A DNA stretch of 64,000 nucleotides from JABDII01 sp963815325 (GCA_963815325.1 CAWFGG010000008.1:62001-126000); one strand, 5' to 3'; positions 24,186 to 33,583 are shown, counted from the first letter of the stretch. A program made the numbers and translations. The notes: generated by a model not told the origin, from the sequence alone.

Positions 24186-24827
24186 CTACTGGGTGGATGA
24201 CTCCTGTTCGGGGGCATCGCGGAAGCGGATCGGCCCCGCCTTGTCCGGGCGCTTGGCTGTCGCGCCCTGGTAGAACCGGCGGATCGCCACGAGATCATGG
24301 TCGAGGTTGCCCGAAGGATGGATCGGTTCGCCCATTCGGCACTCGCGTCGCGGGTAATCGAACGTGACCGGAATGATGGGGACGCCCGCCGCAGCCGCGA
24401 TGTGGTAAAACCCCGACTTCCAGTTCTCGGTCCGCTTCCTAGTACCCTCCGGCGTGATCACGAGGAGGAAACGCTCACGGGTTCGGAGCTCATCCACCAT
24501 TTGCGGTACGATGTCGTGGGGACGACTTCGGTCGATCGGGAGACCCCCGATGGCCCGCAGCAAACCGGCCACGGGCCAGCGGAACATTGTGTGCTTCATC
24601 ATGAAGCCGTAGGGCCACTGTCGGAGCAGGCCCGATGCAAAGCCAAAGACGAGCCCGGCCGGGAGGTCCCAGTTCGAGGTGTGCGGTGCCACGATCACGA
24701 CACTCTTCGGCCCTTGGGGCATGGTGCCCACCACACGCCAGCGTATCAGCCGGAGCAATCCATTGGCGATCCGCTCGAGAACGCCCTCAGGCGACTTCGG
24801 TGCGATGACGGGCAGTGGGGCGGTCAT
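24186..24827 (-). CDS. 1-acyl-sn-glycerol-3-phosphate acyltransferase family protein
   Basis: A 213-residue PlsC-type acyltransferase that would transfer an acyl chain to a lysophospholipid or similar acceptor at the inner membrane. The catalytic HTSNWD (His-X4-Asp) stands near residue 49, and ITPEGTRKRTENWKSGF gives the acceptor-binding block. The size and lack of extra domains match small PlsC-like enzymes whose acceptor is not always glycerophosphate. It is followed by the M23 lipoprotein in one unit, with the OmpA lipoprotein gene upstream in the same direction. Confidence 0.88.
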   Translation of the reverse strand: MTAPLPVIAPKSPEGVLERIANGLLRLIRWRVVGTMPQGPKSVVIVAPHTSNWDLPAGLVFGFASGLLRQWPYGFMMKHTMFRWPVAGLLRAIGGLPIDRSRPHDIVPQMVDELRTRERFLLVITPEGTRKRTENWKSGFYHIAAAAGVPIIPVTFDYPRRECRMGEPIHPSGNLDHDLVAIRRFYQGATAKRPDKAGPIRFRDAPEQESSTQ

Positions 24828-24846
24828 GACCCGCCAGCCGAGGCCG

Positions 24847-25515
24847 TCAGTTGCCTTGGGCCGCCTGGCGCCGGGCTGCGGCCTGCATCTTATCGCTCGC
24901 GTAGATCGCGACTTCGACCCGCCGGTTCAGGCCCCGACCCTTATCGGTGTCGTTGGAGGCCACCGGTTCGGTCTCGCCGCGACCCGCGGTACGCAGGCGG
25001 CCGTCGCTCACCCCGCGAAACCTGAGATAGCTGGCGGCGGCGGCCGCCCGTCGGTCGGACAACCCGAGGTTGTACGCATCCGTTCCGACATCATCGGTAT
25101 GGCCGACGATGAGCAGGTCGGTATCGGGGTACTTGTCGAGGCTCCCGGCCAGTGCGGTCAGGTTTGCCCGGGCTTCGGGGAGCACGACGTCCGAATCGAA
25201 GGCGTACAAAATGCCCGACTGGAAGGTCACCTTGATGCCCTCCCCGACCCGCTCGACGGTTGCCCCCTCGATGTTCTGCTCGAGCTCCTTCGCCTGCTTG
25301 TCCATGATCGAGCCGATGATGGCACCGGCGGCGCCACCGACCGCGGCCCCGATGATGGCACCCTGGGCCGTCCCGCCGCCCACGCCGGTGACGGCACCAA
25401 TGACCGCTCCACCGGCCGCACCGACGGCAGCGCCGGTCTGTGTCTTGGTGGCGCATCCGAGGGTGAGCGATCCGATGGCCAGTCCAGCAACAAGAAATCG
25501 AGAAGCGCTCAACAT
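24847..25515 (-). CDS. OmpA-family lipoprotein with glycine zipper
   Basis: About 222 residues. It has a lipoprotein signal with the Cys in LTLGCATK, then a Gly/Ala zipper region (AAVGAAGGAVIGAV and repeats) of the YMGG/OmpA-like type. A C-terminal OmpA domain follows: YAFDSDVVLPEARANL, IVGHTDDVGTDAYNLGLSDRRA, and GLNRRVEVAI. The OmpA domain binds peptidoglycan non-covalently, so the protein links outer membrane and wall. The ATG at 25515 has GGAGG upstream. It lies just upstream of the PlsC-M23 pair and may be co-transcribed. Confidence 0.9.
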   Translation of the reverse strand: MLSASRFLVAGLAIGSLTLGCATKTQTGAAVGAAGGAVIGAVTGVGGGTAQGAIIGAAVGGAAGAIIGSIMDKQAKELEQNIEGATVERVGEGIKVTFQSGILYAFDSDVVLPEARANLTALAGSLDKYPDTDLLIVGHTDDVGTDAYNLGLSDRRAAAAASYLRFRGVSDGRLRTAGRGETEPVASNDTDKGRGLNRRVEVAIYASDKMQAAARRQAAQGN

Positions 25516-25850
25516 ATCCTTGATCCTCCCTTGTAAACGGCGAGTGGTCGACGCAGAGAATTTCAGCTCGTTCGTCCACGCCGACATCCTATGCAGATTA
25601 GTGGACCGGCGGCGATCAGCCAACCGGGCGGGTCGAAGGCGCCGAGGGTTACCGCCACCGGCTCCCGTTATCTTGCGCTCGTTGGGAGATCCGATCCCAA
25701 ACGGGAGTGGAAGCCATGTCCATGAGCACAGCCACGTACGCTGACCGACGTCAGGCGCGGATGACCCGTCTCCCGCCGGGCCCGGGTCCTCGTGCCGACA
25801 CGGCCGTCCTCCAGCGCCCTACTCTCGACTAGCCGACCCGGCCGGATTCC
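25516..25850. other. Intergenic region between divergent OmpA and zinc-ribbon genes
   Basis: This presumably holds both promoters. A 38-codon open frame (25716-25832, plus strand, GGGAG upstream of its ATG) is the only candidate gene. Its Pro/Arg-rich product resembles nothing I know, and I do not call it. Confidence 0.5.
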
Positions 25851-26045
25851 GTGGACCACCTCTGCCCTCTGTGCGGCTCACCCGATCTGGTGCCGATCGT
25901 CTACGGCACTCCGGACGCCGCCACTGCCCAGCGCGTGGAGTCAGGGCGGGTGCACCTTGGCGGGGCGCGTGCCAGGACCAATGCTCCCGACGCGCACTGC
26001 CGTCGGTGTGAGTATGAATGGCGCCGCGGGGAGGGCCTGGCATGA
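25851..26045 (+). CDS. Small zinc-ribbon protein
   Basis: A 64-residue protein starting at GTG. Two Cys pairs, CPLCG near residue 5 and CRRC near residue 52, flank the phrase VPIVYGTPDA and a Gly-rich strand (VHLGGARA). This is the layout of small single zinc-ribbon proteins found in many bacteria, of unknown role. Its stop overlaps the ATG of the CPBP protease by ATGA, so the two are co-translated. Confidence 0.75.
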   Translation: MDHLCPLCGSPDLVPIVYGTPDAATAQRVESGRVHLGGARARTNAPDAHCRRCEYEWRRGEGLA

Positions 26046-26734
26046 CCGAGGCCGGAGACCATCCCGCCCCGGCGCCTCCGCACGCCTTTCTCCGCACCGC
26101 GATCCTGTTCGAGGGAGGCTTGGTCATCCTCGCCTTGGGACTCGGATGGCTGTTCCAGGTGCAGCCGTTCGAGTCGGTGCGCCTCACCTGGCGACACAGC
26201 TCCGCGGGCCTCCTCGCCACCGCGCCTCCCCTGCTCGCCTTGACACTGCTGCTGCGATCCAACGCCCCGCGGATCACTCGCTTGGTCAGGGAGGTGGAGC
26301 AGATGATCGGCCCGCTGTTCGAGGGGGCCACGGTGGGAGCGTTGGCGCTCATCTCCATCCTCGCCGGAGTTGGCGAAGAGAGCCTGTTCCGCGGGGTACT
26401 CCAACCCGCGCTCGGGTCGGTGGCCGGGCCCTGGGTGGCGCTCGTAGTAGTCAGTGCCGTGTTCGGACTGGTCCACTGGGTCACCGCCACCTACGCCGTA
26501 TTGGCTGGGGTGATCGGCCTGTATCTGGGGTGGCTCTTCCTCTGGACCGGCAACCTCCTGGTGCCGGTCGTAGTTCACGCGCTGTACGACTTCGTGGCCC
26601 TGGCAGTCCTGGTTCGCCGACTACGCTCGGGTGGCGGCGATGGCCCGGAGCAGCTCTCGCGGGCCGAGGCGCCGGCACGAGACGAGCCCGACGTCACGAA
26701 CCCGCCATATTATAGACCGATCGATCAAGAATAG
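26042..26734 (+). CDS. CPBP family intramembrane metalloprotease
   Basis: A 230-residue membrane protein of the CPBP (Abi/Rce1-like) family. Motif 1 EExxxR is in GVGEESLFRG, motif 2 is FGLVHW, and motif 3 is HALYD. Together these make the metal site in the membrane. Substrates in bacteria are mostly unknown. It overlaps the zinc-ribbon gene at its start (ATGA) and the convergent TetR gene at its end by ten bases. Confidence 0.9.
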   Translation: MTEAGDHPAPAPPHAFLRTAILFEGGLVILALGLGWLFQVQPFESVRLTWRHSSAGLLATAPPLLALTLLLRSNAPRITRLVREVEQMIGPLFEGATVGALALISILAGVGEESLFRGVLQPALGSVAGPWVALVVVSAVFGLVHWVTATYAVLAGVIGLYLGWLFLWTGNLLVPVVVHALYDFVALAVLVRRLRSGGGDGPEQLSRAEAPARDEPDVTNPPYYRPIDQE

Positions 26735-27324
26735 TCGACTTTGGGAATCCCTACGGCCACGAGCGTGGCCTCCGCGGTCTGGCGGAGGATGTCCACCGGA
26801 ACTCGGGCCTTTGCTGCAACGAGAAGGCCGAGTGTGGCACAGGTCAGGAGCCGGGCCGCCGCCTTGGGATCCTTCAGCCCGCTCGCCGTGACGTGCCCCT
26901 GGGCCTGGGCCCGTTCAAAGGCCGCGTGGAACCCGGTATCCAACCGCCGCAGGTGCTCGGTCACCCGGGAGTGGACCTGGGTGTCTCGGGGCGCCACCTC
27001 GATCGCGCTGTTCACCATGAAGCATGCAGGCGGGCTGGCTTGGGCCTGGTAGTCGATCAGGCGTTCGAAGAACCCACGAATGGCATGCGCTCCGCCCGCC
27101 TCGAGACGGCTCAGCAGGTACGAGACCGGGACGGCCGAATACCGATCGAGCGCCTGCCGGTAGAGATCGATCTTGTTGCCGAAGGTGTCGTAGATGCTTT
27201 GGCGGCCGATCCCGAGGTGGCGCTCGAGGTCGGCCAGCGAAGTGGCCTCGTAGCCCTGGCGCCAGAACAGGTCCATGGCTCGGTCGAGGGTCGAGGTCTG
27301 GTCGAATTCCTTGGGGCGTGCCAC
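26725..27324 (-). CDS. TetR/AcrR family transcriptional regulator
   Basis: A 199-residue repressor-type protein. The N-terminal helix-turn-helix reads LDRAMDLFWRQGYEATSLADL, then GIGRQSIYDTFGNKIDLYRQAL, a textbook TetR DNA-binding domain. The C-terminal domain (ACFMVNSAIEVAPRD) resembles the TetR_C group often found near oxidoreductases or efflux genes. No obvious target gene is divergent from it here. Its 3' end overlaps that of the CPBP gene. Confidence 0.92.
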   Translation of the reverse strand: MARPKEFDQTSTLDRAMDLFWRQGYEATSLADLERHLGIGRQSIYDTFGNKIDLYRQALDRYSAVPVSYLLSRLEAGGAHAIRGFFERLIDYQAQASPPACFMVNSAIEVAPRDTQVHSRVTEHLRRLDTGFHAAFERAQAQGHVTASGLKDPKAAARLLTCATLGLLVAAKARVPVDILRQTAEATLVAVGIPKVDYS

Positions 27325-27404
27325 GCCGCGGTCCTCCGATTCGGGATCTCTCGGTAAGAGTGGCGATTTTTGATTCAGTAGTCAAGAACTGCAGGTAGGA
27401 GGGC

Positions 27405-27446
27405 AAAACAAAGCCCCCCGCCCTCTATGGAGAGGGCGGGGGGCTT
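27405..27446 (-). terminator. Strong rho-independent terminator for the coiled-coil lipoprotein
   Basis: A perfect 16-bp stem (27411-27426 with 27431-27446) and a 4-base loop are followed on the minus strand by TGTTTTG. It lies 13 bases beyond the lipoprotein stop codon. Confidence 0.88.
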
Positions 27447-27459
27447 CGATGCCGCCGCG

Positions 27460-28369
27460 TCAGTCTTCGACGATGATGAGATACTTCGACGGCGCCCAGA
27501 AGTCGTCCGCCGAGGCGATCGCGATGCCGCCCCTCACCTTGGCGTTCTTCTCGATCGGTGTCGCCAGATACGCCAGGTTCTGCCGCGAGATGATCTTGTA
27601 CTCCTTGTCCGGTTGCGGGAAGGTGATCTCGGTGAGCTCACGCTTGTCCGCGCGGGTAAACAGGCTGTCGCTCAGGGTTCGGGCAGGCTGGAGGCTCTTC
27701 CCGCCGAAGAACAGGAACTTGCTGCCCTCTTCTACCGCGACGCCCTTGGCAATCAGGTCCTGCTTGCTGCCGATCACGTAGTAGACCGTCTTGTCCTTGA
27801 CGTTGAGGGTCTCGACCGTGTCCATGAGGGCTACATTCTCGGTGGAGATGGAGTCCTTCTCCTGGGCCAGCTGGACGTTCCGCTGCTCGAGCTCTTGAGA
27901 CTTGCCCCACCAGGGACTGAATGGTCAGCCGCTGGGTCTCGATGATGTTCTGGAAGCCCGAGATGTCGAAGGTCAGGCTGTCCATGCCCTTGGTCAGCGA
28001 GCGGATCTTGCTCTGGCTCGCGCGCAGGCGGGCTTCACTCTCGTCGACCCGGCTGGCCAGGTCCTTGATCTTGCCGAGCAAGACCTCACGGTTGGTCATC
28101 GGGCCAGACTCGGGAGACACGACTGCAACGCCGCCCTTCCGATCCTTGACCTTGGCGACCTCCGCGCCGATGTCGCTCAGGAGCTTGCTGTTCTCCACCA
28201 CCTCGCCCAACAGGCTATCCTTCTCGGCGGAGACCAGGCTCAACTGCTCGATCTTCTGGTTCAATTCCTCGACCACCTGCTCATGCGCGGCCTGATTACA
28301 GCCGACGAGCATGAGTGGCACGGCGAGCATGAACACTCCCAGCTTGACGATACCGCGACTCACATACAT
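27460..28369 (-). CDS. Coiled-coil lipoprotein, frame-disrupted
   Basis: Two adjacent frames make one protein of about 303 residues. The N-terminal part has a signal ending in lipobox LVGC, then long heptad-rich helices (HEQVVEELNQKIEQLSLVSA, further blocks to IETQRLTIQSLVG). The C-terminal part (from QELEQRNVQLAQEKDSIS through VETLNVKDKTVYYVIGSKQ to KYLIIVED) lies in the next frame. The switch is explained by one extra G in a run of four at 27905-27908. Restoring it gives LVGKSQELEQRN, a seamless coiled coil. Function unknown; it is probably an envelope spacer or scaffold. The ATG at 28369 has AGGAGA upstream, and a strong terminator follows. Confidence 0.8.
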
Positions 28370-28637
28370 TGGCACTTTCTCCTTCATATTCGCAGATGAG
28401 GCCGGGCAGGCGTAGGGACCAGGCCAGTTGAGCATCCACTAAAAATGCGCTAGTGCCACGTGAAAGAGTAGGTGCCACCATAACGTCATGTTGGTGAACG
28501 TGTTACGCTTCTGCCCTCCGCCCCCCCCGGCCCACGTCGCCTTCGGCGCGACCGGCGACCATGCCAAATTCCGTCTGACTCCACCCCGGTCTCCGGGCAC
28601 ACTACTCCGTTTTCACTCGAGGTTTGGGACATCCCCA

Positions 28638-29108
28638 ATGAGCACCGACCCCGCCCACGCCACCCATCCCCAGCTCGCCGGCTTCCCGGTCGTACTGACC
28701 CTGCCTGTCCAATGGGGAGAGATGGACGCGTATGGACACGTCAACAACGCAGTCCTCTTTCGTTATTTCGAGTCCGCGCGAATCGCCTACCTCGAGCGGT
28801 GCGGGTTCATCGATTCGATGGAGCAGGACCGTGTGGGTGCCATCCTGCATTCCACGGCCTGCCGGTTCCGGCTGCCGTTGTTTTACCCGGACACAGTCCA
28901 GGTCGGGGCGCGGGCCACCGACGTCGGGCCCGATCGATTCACGATGGAATACCGTGTGGTGTCGTTCGACAAGAATGCGGTGGCTGCCGAGGGGCACGGC
29001 GTGATCGTATCCTACGACTACACGCACGCACGAAAGGCGGACCTTCCGTTGGCCATCCGGCGGAAGATCGCGCTGCTCGAGGGCGAACGCGATTCCCGGT
29101 CTCCCTGA
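28638..29108 (+). CDS. Acyl-CoA thioesterase (4HBT hot-dog fold)
   Basis: A 156-residue hot-dog-fold thioesterase of the 4-hydroxybenzoyl-CoA thioesterase/YbgC type. The motif WGEMDAYGHVNNAVLFRYFE holds the catalytic Asp. The rest (YPDTVQVGARATDVGPDRF) matches the family. It would hydrolyse acyl-CoA. The ATG at 28638 is chosen; an upstream extension is Pro-rich and not family-like. It is the first gene of a tightly packed unit, with the ABC ATPase starting 3 bases after its stop. Confidence 0.9.
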   Translation: MSTDPAHATHPQLAGFPVVLTLPVQWGEMDAYGHVNNAVLFRYFESARIAYLERCGFIDSMEQDRVGAILHSTACRFRLPLFYPDTVQVGARATDVGPDRFTMEYRVVSFDKNAVAAEGHGVIVSYDYTHARKADLPLAIRRKIALLEGERDSRSP

Positions 29109-29110
29109 CC

Positions 29111-29794
29111 ATGTCAGATCCAGCGCTCAGCTTTGACGACGTCTCCAAGCGGTACGGCGATTCCGGCGTGGGCGCCCGGACCGCTCTCGCCGCCGTCTCG
29201 TTCGACGTCCGGGCGGGAGAGACCATTGCCATTGTCGGCCGAAGCGGCAGTGGCAAGTCCACCCTGCTTCACCTCGCGGCCGGCATCGACCTCCCCTCGT
29301 CGGGCCACGTCCGGGCGTTCGGCAGGGATCTCGCCGGCATGACTGAGCGCGAACGGACCCGGTTCCGCCGCGACGACGTGGGCCTCGTCTTCCAGTTCTT
29401 CCACCTGATGCCGCACCTCTCCGTCCGCGAGAACGTGGCTCTGCCCGCGCTGATCGCCAAGAGCAAGCCGGCGGTCTTCGAGCCGCGCGTCCGCGATTTG
29501 CTGGAGCGGGTGTCGTTGGCGGACCGTGCCGAGGATTCGGTTCAGGAGCTGAGCGGCGGGGAGATGCAGCGGGTGGCCATCTGTCGTGCCCTGGTCCGAC
29601 ACCCCAGCCTGCTGCTCGCCGACGAGCCAACGGGCAATCTCGATGACCTGACCGGGCGATCCGTGATGGACCTCATGCTGCAATTGGTCAGCGATGAGGG
29701 CGCGACCCTGGTCTTCGTGACGCACAGCGCCGAAATGGCAAGCCGAGCCGACACGGTGTGGTCGCTTCATAGCGGGAGGCTCGCTCGCGCGTGA
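29111..29794 (+). CDS. ABC transporter ATP-binding protein (LolD/MacB type)
   Basis: A 227-residue ATPase with Walker A GRSGSGKST, Q-loop FQFFHLMPHL, signature ELSGGEMQRV, Walker B LLLADEPTGNLD and H-loop VFVTHS. The TGNLD ending and short length mark the LolD/MacB/FtsE group, which pairs with FtsX-type permeases and works by mechanotransmission across the periplasm. Its last codon overlaps the GTG of the permease gene by four bases. Confidence 0.94.
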   Translation: MSDPALSFDDVSKRYGDSGVGARTALAAVSFDVRAGETIAIVGRSGSGKSTLLHLAAGIDLPSSGHVRAFGRDLAGMTERERTRFRRDDVGLVFQFFHLMPHLSVRENVALPALIAKSKPAVFEPRVRDLLERVSLADRAEDSVQELSGGEMQRVAICRALVRHPSLLLADEPTGNLDDLTGRSVMDLMLQLVSDEGATLVFVTHSAEMASRADTVWSLHSGRLARA

Positions 29795-32313
29795 TACGGT
29801 ATCTCCTCGCCACCGTTCGGGCCCGCCTCAAGCGAGGGAAGGCGCTCTTTCTCCTGACCGCGTTCGGCGTGACGCTGGGTGTTGCGGCCGTCTTGTCGAT
29901 TCAGATCATCAACCGCAATGCCCTTGCCGCGTTCCGGGGCAGTCTCGAAGCCGTGAGCGGGCAAGCGGATCTGTCGATTGTGGGAACGACGGTCACGTTT
30001 CCCGAGGACCTGTACGTGAAGGTCCTCGCCGACAGCGGCGTCGCGGCCGCCTGGCCGGCCTACCGGACGGCGGTCGCGCTAGCCGGGCGCGCCGAGGCGT
30101 TCCTCGAGGTGGTCGGCGTCGACCTGTTCCAAAGCTCCGGCCTGCCGGTCGATCCCGGGGTCGGCGATCTCGGCGCCGCTCTCAGGGTCCCTGGCTGGGT
30201 CGCACTGACACCGAGCTTCGCCGGCGTGCTGGGGCTAGCGGTGGGAGATACGATGTCGGTATCCGCCGGTTCGCGACGCGTGACGCTCGTGGTCGGAGCG
30301 CTGGTGGATTTCCAATCCGTGGCGCCGCTCGCGAGCAGTAAGCTGGCAGTCATGGATATTGCGCAGGCCCAGGCGTTGTTTGGATCGCCGGGAGCAATCA
30401 GCCAAATCGATGTGCTCCTCCAAGACGGGGCACCGGTGGAAACCGTCCGGGCCCGGCTCCGTGACGCGCTCGGCCCCGGCGTCGAGGTGCTCACCCCGGT
30501 CCAACGAGAACAACAAGCTTCGAATTTGCTCGGGGCCTTCCGGCTGAACCTTACCGCGCTGAGCCTGATCAGCTTGTTCGTCGGTCTGTTCCTGGTGTTC
30601 AGCAGCACCCAGGCCTCCTTGGTCAGGCGCCGGGCGGAATTCGGATTGCTGCGCTCGCTCGGCGCCACGCGAAGCCAGGTGCTGACCATCATCTTGGCAG
30701 AAGTGGCGCTCCTGGGGGCAGTCGGTGTGGCAGTCGGGTTGCCGTTGGGGTATTGGGTGGCGGCGGCGAACGTGGAGGCCGTCAGCGCCACGATCTCCAA
30801 TCTCTATTTGCTGAACGAAATCGAGACCCTGGAGCTTCCGTTAACACTCTACGCGCTGGCGACGGCCATCGGGGTCGGAGGCGCACTGATCGCCGCACTG
30901 CAACCAGCCATCGAGATGAGCCGCCGCGACCCGAGTTCTCTGCTCACGCCGTTTACTCTGCATGAGCGGTTGAAGACCGCCGCCGGGCCGCTCTTGCTGG
31001 CCGGCATCGGGCTCTTGGCTCTGACGGCGCTCTGGTACGTGACCCTGGGGCACGGGTGGCGTCCGGCGGGGTTTGTCTTGGCCGTGAGCCTCCTGGTCAG
31101 CCTTTCGCTCCTCACGCCCCGGGTGATCGGCGCGCTGACCAGTCCGGTTCGCGTTCGTCACCTGGGATTTGCGTACAGTCTGAAGACCCTTGGAGCCCGA
31201 CTCCAGACCACATCCATCGCAGTCGCCTCCGTCGCCATCGCCGTCAGCATGCTCGTCGGGATCACCCTGATGGTGGGGAGCTTCCGCCGCACGGTCGATG
31301 TCTGGATCGGCACAACCGTTCGCGCGGATGTGTACATCACGTCCGAATCGTGGGCTCGCTCCGTCAGCGCCGCGCCGTTGGATGACCAATTGGTGGCAGC
31401 GCTGAGCACCTTGCCGGGGGTCGTCGCGGTCGATCGCCTGCGGGCACTGTCCCCAACCATCGGAGGGCGTCGCATCTTTCTTGCCGGCGTCGACCTGTCG
31501 CTTCCCCTCGCGGGTCGATTCTCTCTGCTGGCGGGCAACGACAGCGCGGCCGGCGCCGCGGTGCGTGATCGCGGCGCCGCGTTGATCAGCGAGCCCTTGT
31601 CCCGCAGGCTGGGCATTGCCGTCGGGGATACCCTCGCCGTGAGCCAGCCCGGCGGTGCGGTGGCGCTTCCCGTTGCCGGCGTCTATTACGACTACGGGAA
31701 CGAATCGGGAGCGGCGGTCATCGACCTCCGCACCATGGACCGGGAGTTCGGTCCCGGACAAATCAGCAACATCGCTCTTTACCTCGACCAACGCTCCGAT
31801 GCGGAGGCCATGGTCGACCAGATTCGAGCACGGTATCCGGACGTTCCGCTCCAGGTGCGTAGCAACCGACAGCTCCGGGCCGAAGTGCTCAACATTTTCG
31901 ATCAGACGTTTGCCATCACGCGCATCCTTCAGGCAATGAGCTTGATCGTGGCCGCCGCAGGGATCGCGCTCACGTTGGTGGTCCTGGCGCGTGAGCGCCT
32001 GTCCGAACTGGCACTCTACCGCGCCCTGGGAGCCACCCGGCACCAGATCTTTCGCATCTTCGTGGGCAAGGGCCTGGCGATGGGCGTCGTGGCGTTGGTC
32101 CTGGGTGCCGTGGGAGGATTGATTCTCGCCTGCATCCTGATCTACGTCGTCAACCGCTCCTACTTTGGCTGGACCATCCAGTTCCACTGGCCGGTGCTCG
32201 AACTAGTGCAACAAGCGGGGACAATTCTCTTGGCCGCCGTTGTCGCAAGCCTCTTTCCGGCCCTGCGCGCCTCTCGCACCCCCGCGACCGAATTGAGCAG
32301 GGACGACCTGTGA
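29791..32313 (+). CDS. FtsX-family ABC transporter permease
   Basis: An 840-residue permease with two FtsX-type halves. There is an N-terminal helix (FLLTAFGVTLGVAAVLSIQI), a large periplasmic domain, and a first membrane block with the FtsX phrase LLRSLGATRSQVL. A second half starts near residue 460 (TTSIAVASVAIAVSMLVGI) and ends with LALYRALGATRHQIFRIF and the last helices. This duplicated form matches AttF/AttG-type or LolCE-like exporters that move lipids or hydrophobic compounds. It starts at GTG 29791 inside the ATPase stop (GTGA) and overlaps the AttH gene (TGATG). Confidence 0.9.
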   Translation: MIRYLLATVRARLKRGKALFLLTAFGVTLGVAAVLSIQIINRNALAAFRGSLEAVSGQADLSIVGTTVTFPEDLYVKVLADSGVAAAWPAYRTAVALAGRAEAFLEVVGVDLFQSSGLPVDPGVGDLGAALRVPGWVALTPSFAGVLGLAVGDTMSVSAGSRRVTLVVGALVDFQSVAPLASSKLAVMDIAQAQALFGSPGAISQIDVLLQDGAPVETVRARLRDALGPGVEVLTPVQREQQASNLLGAFRLNLTALSLISLFVGLFLVFSSTQASLVRRRAEFGLLRSLGATRSQVLTIILAEVALLGAVGVAVGLPLGYWVAAANVEAVSATISNLYLLNEIETLELPLTLYALATAIGVGGALIAALQPAIEMSRRDPSSLLTPFTLHERLKTAAGPLLLAGIGLLALTALWYVTLGHGWRPAGFVLAVSLLVSLSLLTPRVIGALTSPVRVRHLGFAYSLKTLGARLQTTSIAVASVAIAVSMLVGITLMVGSFRRTVDVWIGTTVRADVYITSESWARSVSAAPLDDQLVAALSTLPGVVAVDRLRALSPTIGGRRIFLAGVDLSLPLAGRFSLLAGNDSAAGAAVRDRGAALISEPLSRRLGIAVGDTLAVSQPGGAVALPVAGVYYDYGNESGAAVIDLRTMDREFGPGQISNIALYLDQRSDAEAMVDQIRARYPDVPLQVRSNRQLRAEVLNIFDQTFAITRILQAMSLIVAAAGIALTLVVLARERLSELALYRALGATRHQIFRIFVGKGLAMGVVALVLGAVGGLILACILIYVVNRSYFGWTIQFHWPVLELVQQAGTILLAAVVASLFPALRASRTPATELSRDDL

Positions 32314-33479
32314 TGCCGGACGCGGGGATAGCGCGTCTCTCTCGCATGCCGCGCACCGGGGCCGGCCTTTGGCTCATGCTCGCCGCCGTGAGCAGCAGCC
32401 CGGCACACGCGCAGGCGCCGGACTGGACCTCTGCCAAGCCGGGGTTCGAGTGGCAGTTTCCCCGAGACCACTGGGCACACGCCGGCTACAAGACGGAGTG
32501 GTGGTACTTCACGGGCCAGCTGACGGACACGTCGGACTCGACCCGGCGATTCGGCTATCAGTTCACATTCTTTCGGGTCGGAGTCAGCCCTGACTCCTTG
32601 CCGATCAACTCCACCTGGGCCGTGACGGATCTGGTCATGGGGCACGCCGCGCTGACTGATCTCGCGACCGGAACGCACCGATTCTCCGAGCTGGTATACC
32701 GGGCCAACGGGTTCCTCGGAGGGTTCCCCCAACCGCAAGACAGCGTGGTCGCATGGAGTCGCGCACCAGCCGGTACCGATGGCGTGTGGGAACTACGCTG
32801 GGTTGACCAGCGCTTTGCCTTCAATGCGATCGATGACCGCGCCGGATTCGCATTTGCTCTCGAGACGCGGCCGGAGAAACCGTTGGTGTTTCAGGGTCCC
32901 AATGGCTACAGCCGCAAGGGCAACGGCCAAACGGCGGCGAGCTTGTACTACAGCTTCACGCGGCTCGGCACGAGCGGCACGGTCACTATCGACGGGAAGG
33001 AGTACACGATCGGCGGTGAGAGCTGGATGGACAAGGAATTCGGGTCCAATCAGCTGACGGGAGACCAGGTAGGGTGGGACTGGTTCAGCCTCCGGCTGAA
33101 CGATGGCCGAGACGTGATGCTCTATCAGCTGCGAGACCGTGACGGGATCACCGACTTCGCGCGGGCGACCGTCGTGAGCCCAGAGGGAACGCCGCGTTTC
33201 CAGGGTGGAGATGCGTGGGACGTGGAAGTTCTCGATACCTGGCGCAGCCCGACAACGGGCGCGGAGTACCCGATCCGTTGGCGCATCGGGGCCCGCGACG
33301 ACGGGGTCTCGTTCGTCGTCACGGCTGAGTTTCCGGATCAGGAGAACGTCAGCCGCCTCATTCCCGGACTCTTCTACTGGGAAGGCTCGGTCGTCGTTTC
33401 CGATGACAGCGGGCGACCATTGGGAGTCGGGTACGTCGAGCTCACCGGGTACGGCACGGCCGCTCCTCCGGCCATATAG
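32313..33479 (+). CDS. AttH-like lipocalin-fold protein (CrtC-related)
   Basis: About 388 residues and exported (signal ending near PAHAQ). The motif HWAHAGYKTEWWYFTGQL near residue 50 is the hallmark of AttH and carotenoid 1,2-hydratase proteins with two lipocalin-like domains. ESWMDKEFGS and GWDWFSLRLNDGRDVMLY mark the second domain. In att clusters it accompanies an ABC ATPase and FtsX permease, exactly as here, and is thought to handle a lipid substrate. It is often misannotated as an iron transport permease. The ATG overlaps the permease stop (TGATG). Confidence 0.9.
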   Translation: MPDAGIARLSRMPRTGAGLWLMLAAVSSSPAHAQAPDWTSAKPGFEWQFPRDHWAHAGYKTEWWYFTGQLTDTSDSTRRFGYQFTFFRVGVSPDSLPINSTWAVTDLVMGHAALTDLATGTHRFSELVYRANGFLGGFPQPQDSVVAWSRAPAGTDGVWELRWVDQRFAFNAIDDRAGFAFALETRPEKPLVFQGPNGYSRKGNGQTAASLYYSFTRLGTSGTVTIDGKEYTIGGESWMDKEFGSNQLTGDQVGWDWFSLRLNDGRDVMLYQLRDRDGITDFARATVVSPEGTPRFQGGDAWDVEVLDTWRSPTTGAEYPIRWRIGARDDGVSFVVTAEFPDQENVSRLIPGLFYWEGSVVVSDDSGRPLGVGYVELTGYGTAAPPAI

Positions 33480-33583
33480 GCCACCCTCTGGGTTGCCGGC
33501 TCCTTTCGCTCCCGTTGTTCAGTCGTTGAGCACGGCGCTTCGGAAGAATCCTGGCAGTCGGCGCGGCGAGCCGCTCCGGACGA

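Noticed and set aside
25716..25832. 38-codon frame with a ribosome site between the OmpA and zinc-ribbon genes
   Set aside because: The Pro/Arg-rich product has no recognisable feature and the region is better explained as a divergent promoter.
18733..33479. Photosynthesis genes (reaction-centre cytochrome and CrtC-like protein)
   Set aside because: The short RC-type cytochrome domain and AttH are common in non-phototrophs. No puf, bch or true crt gene is present.
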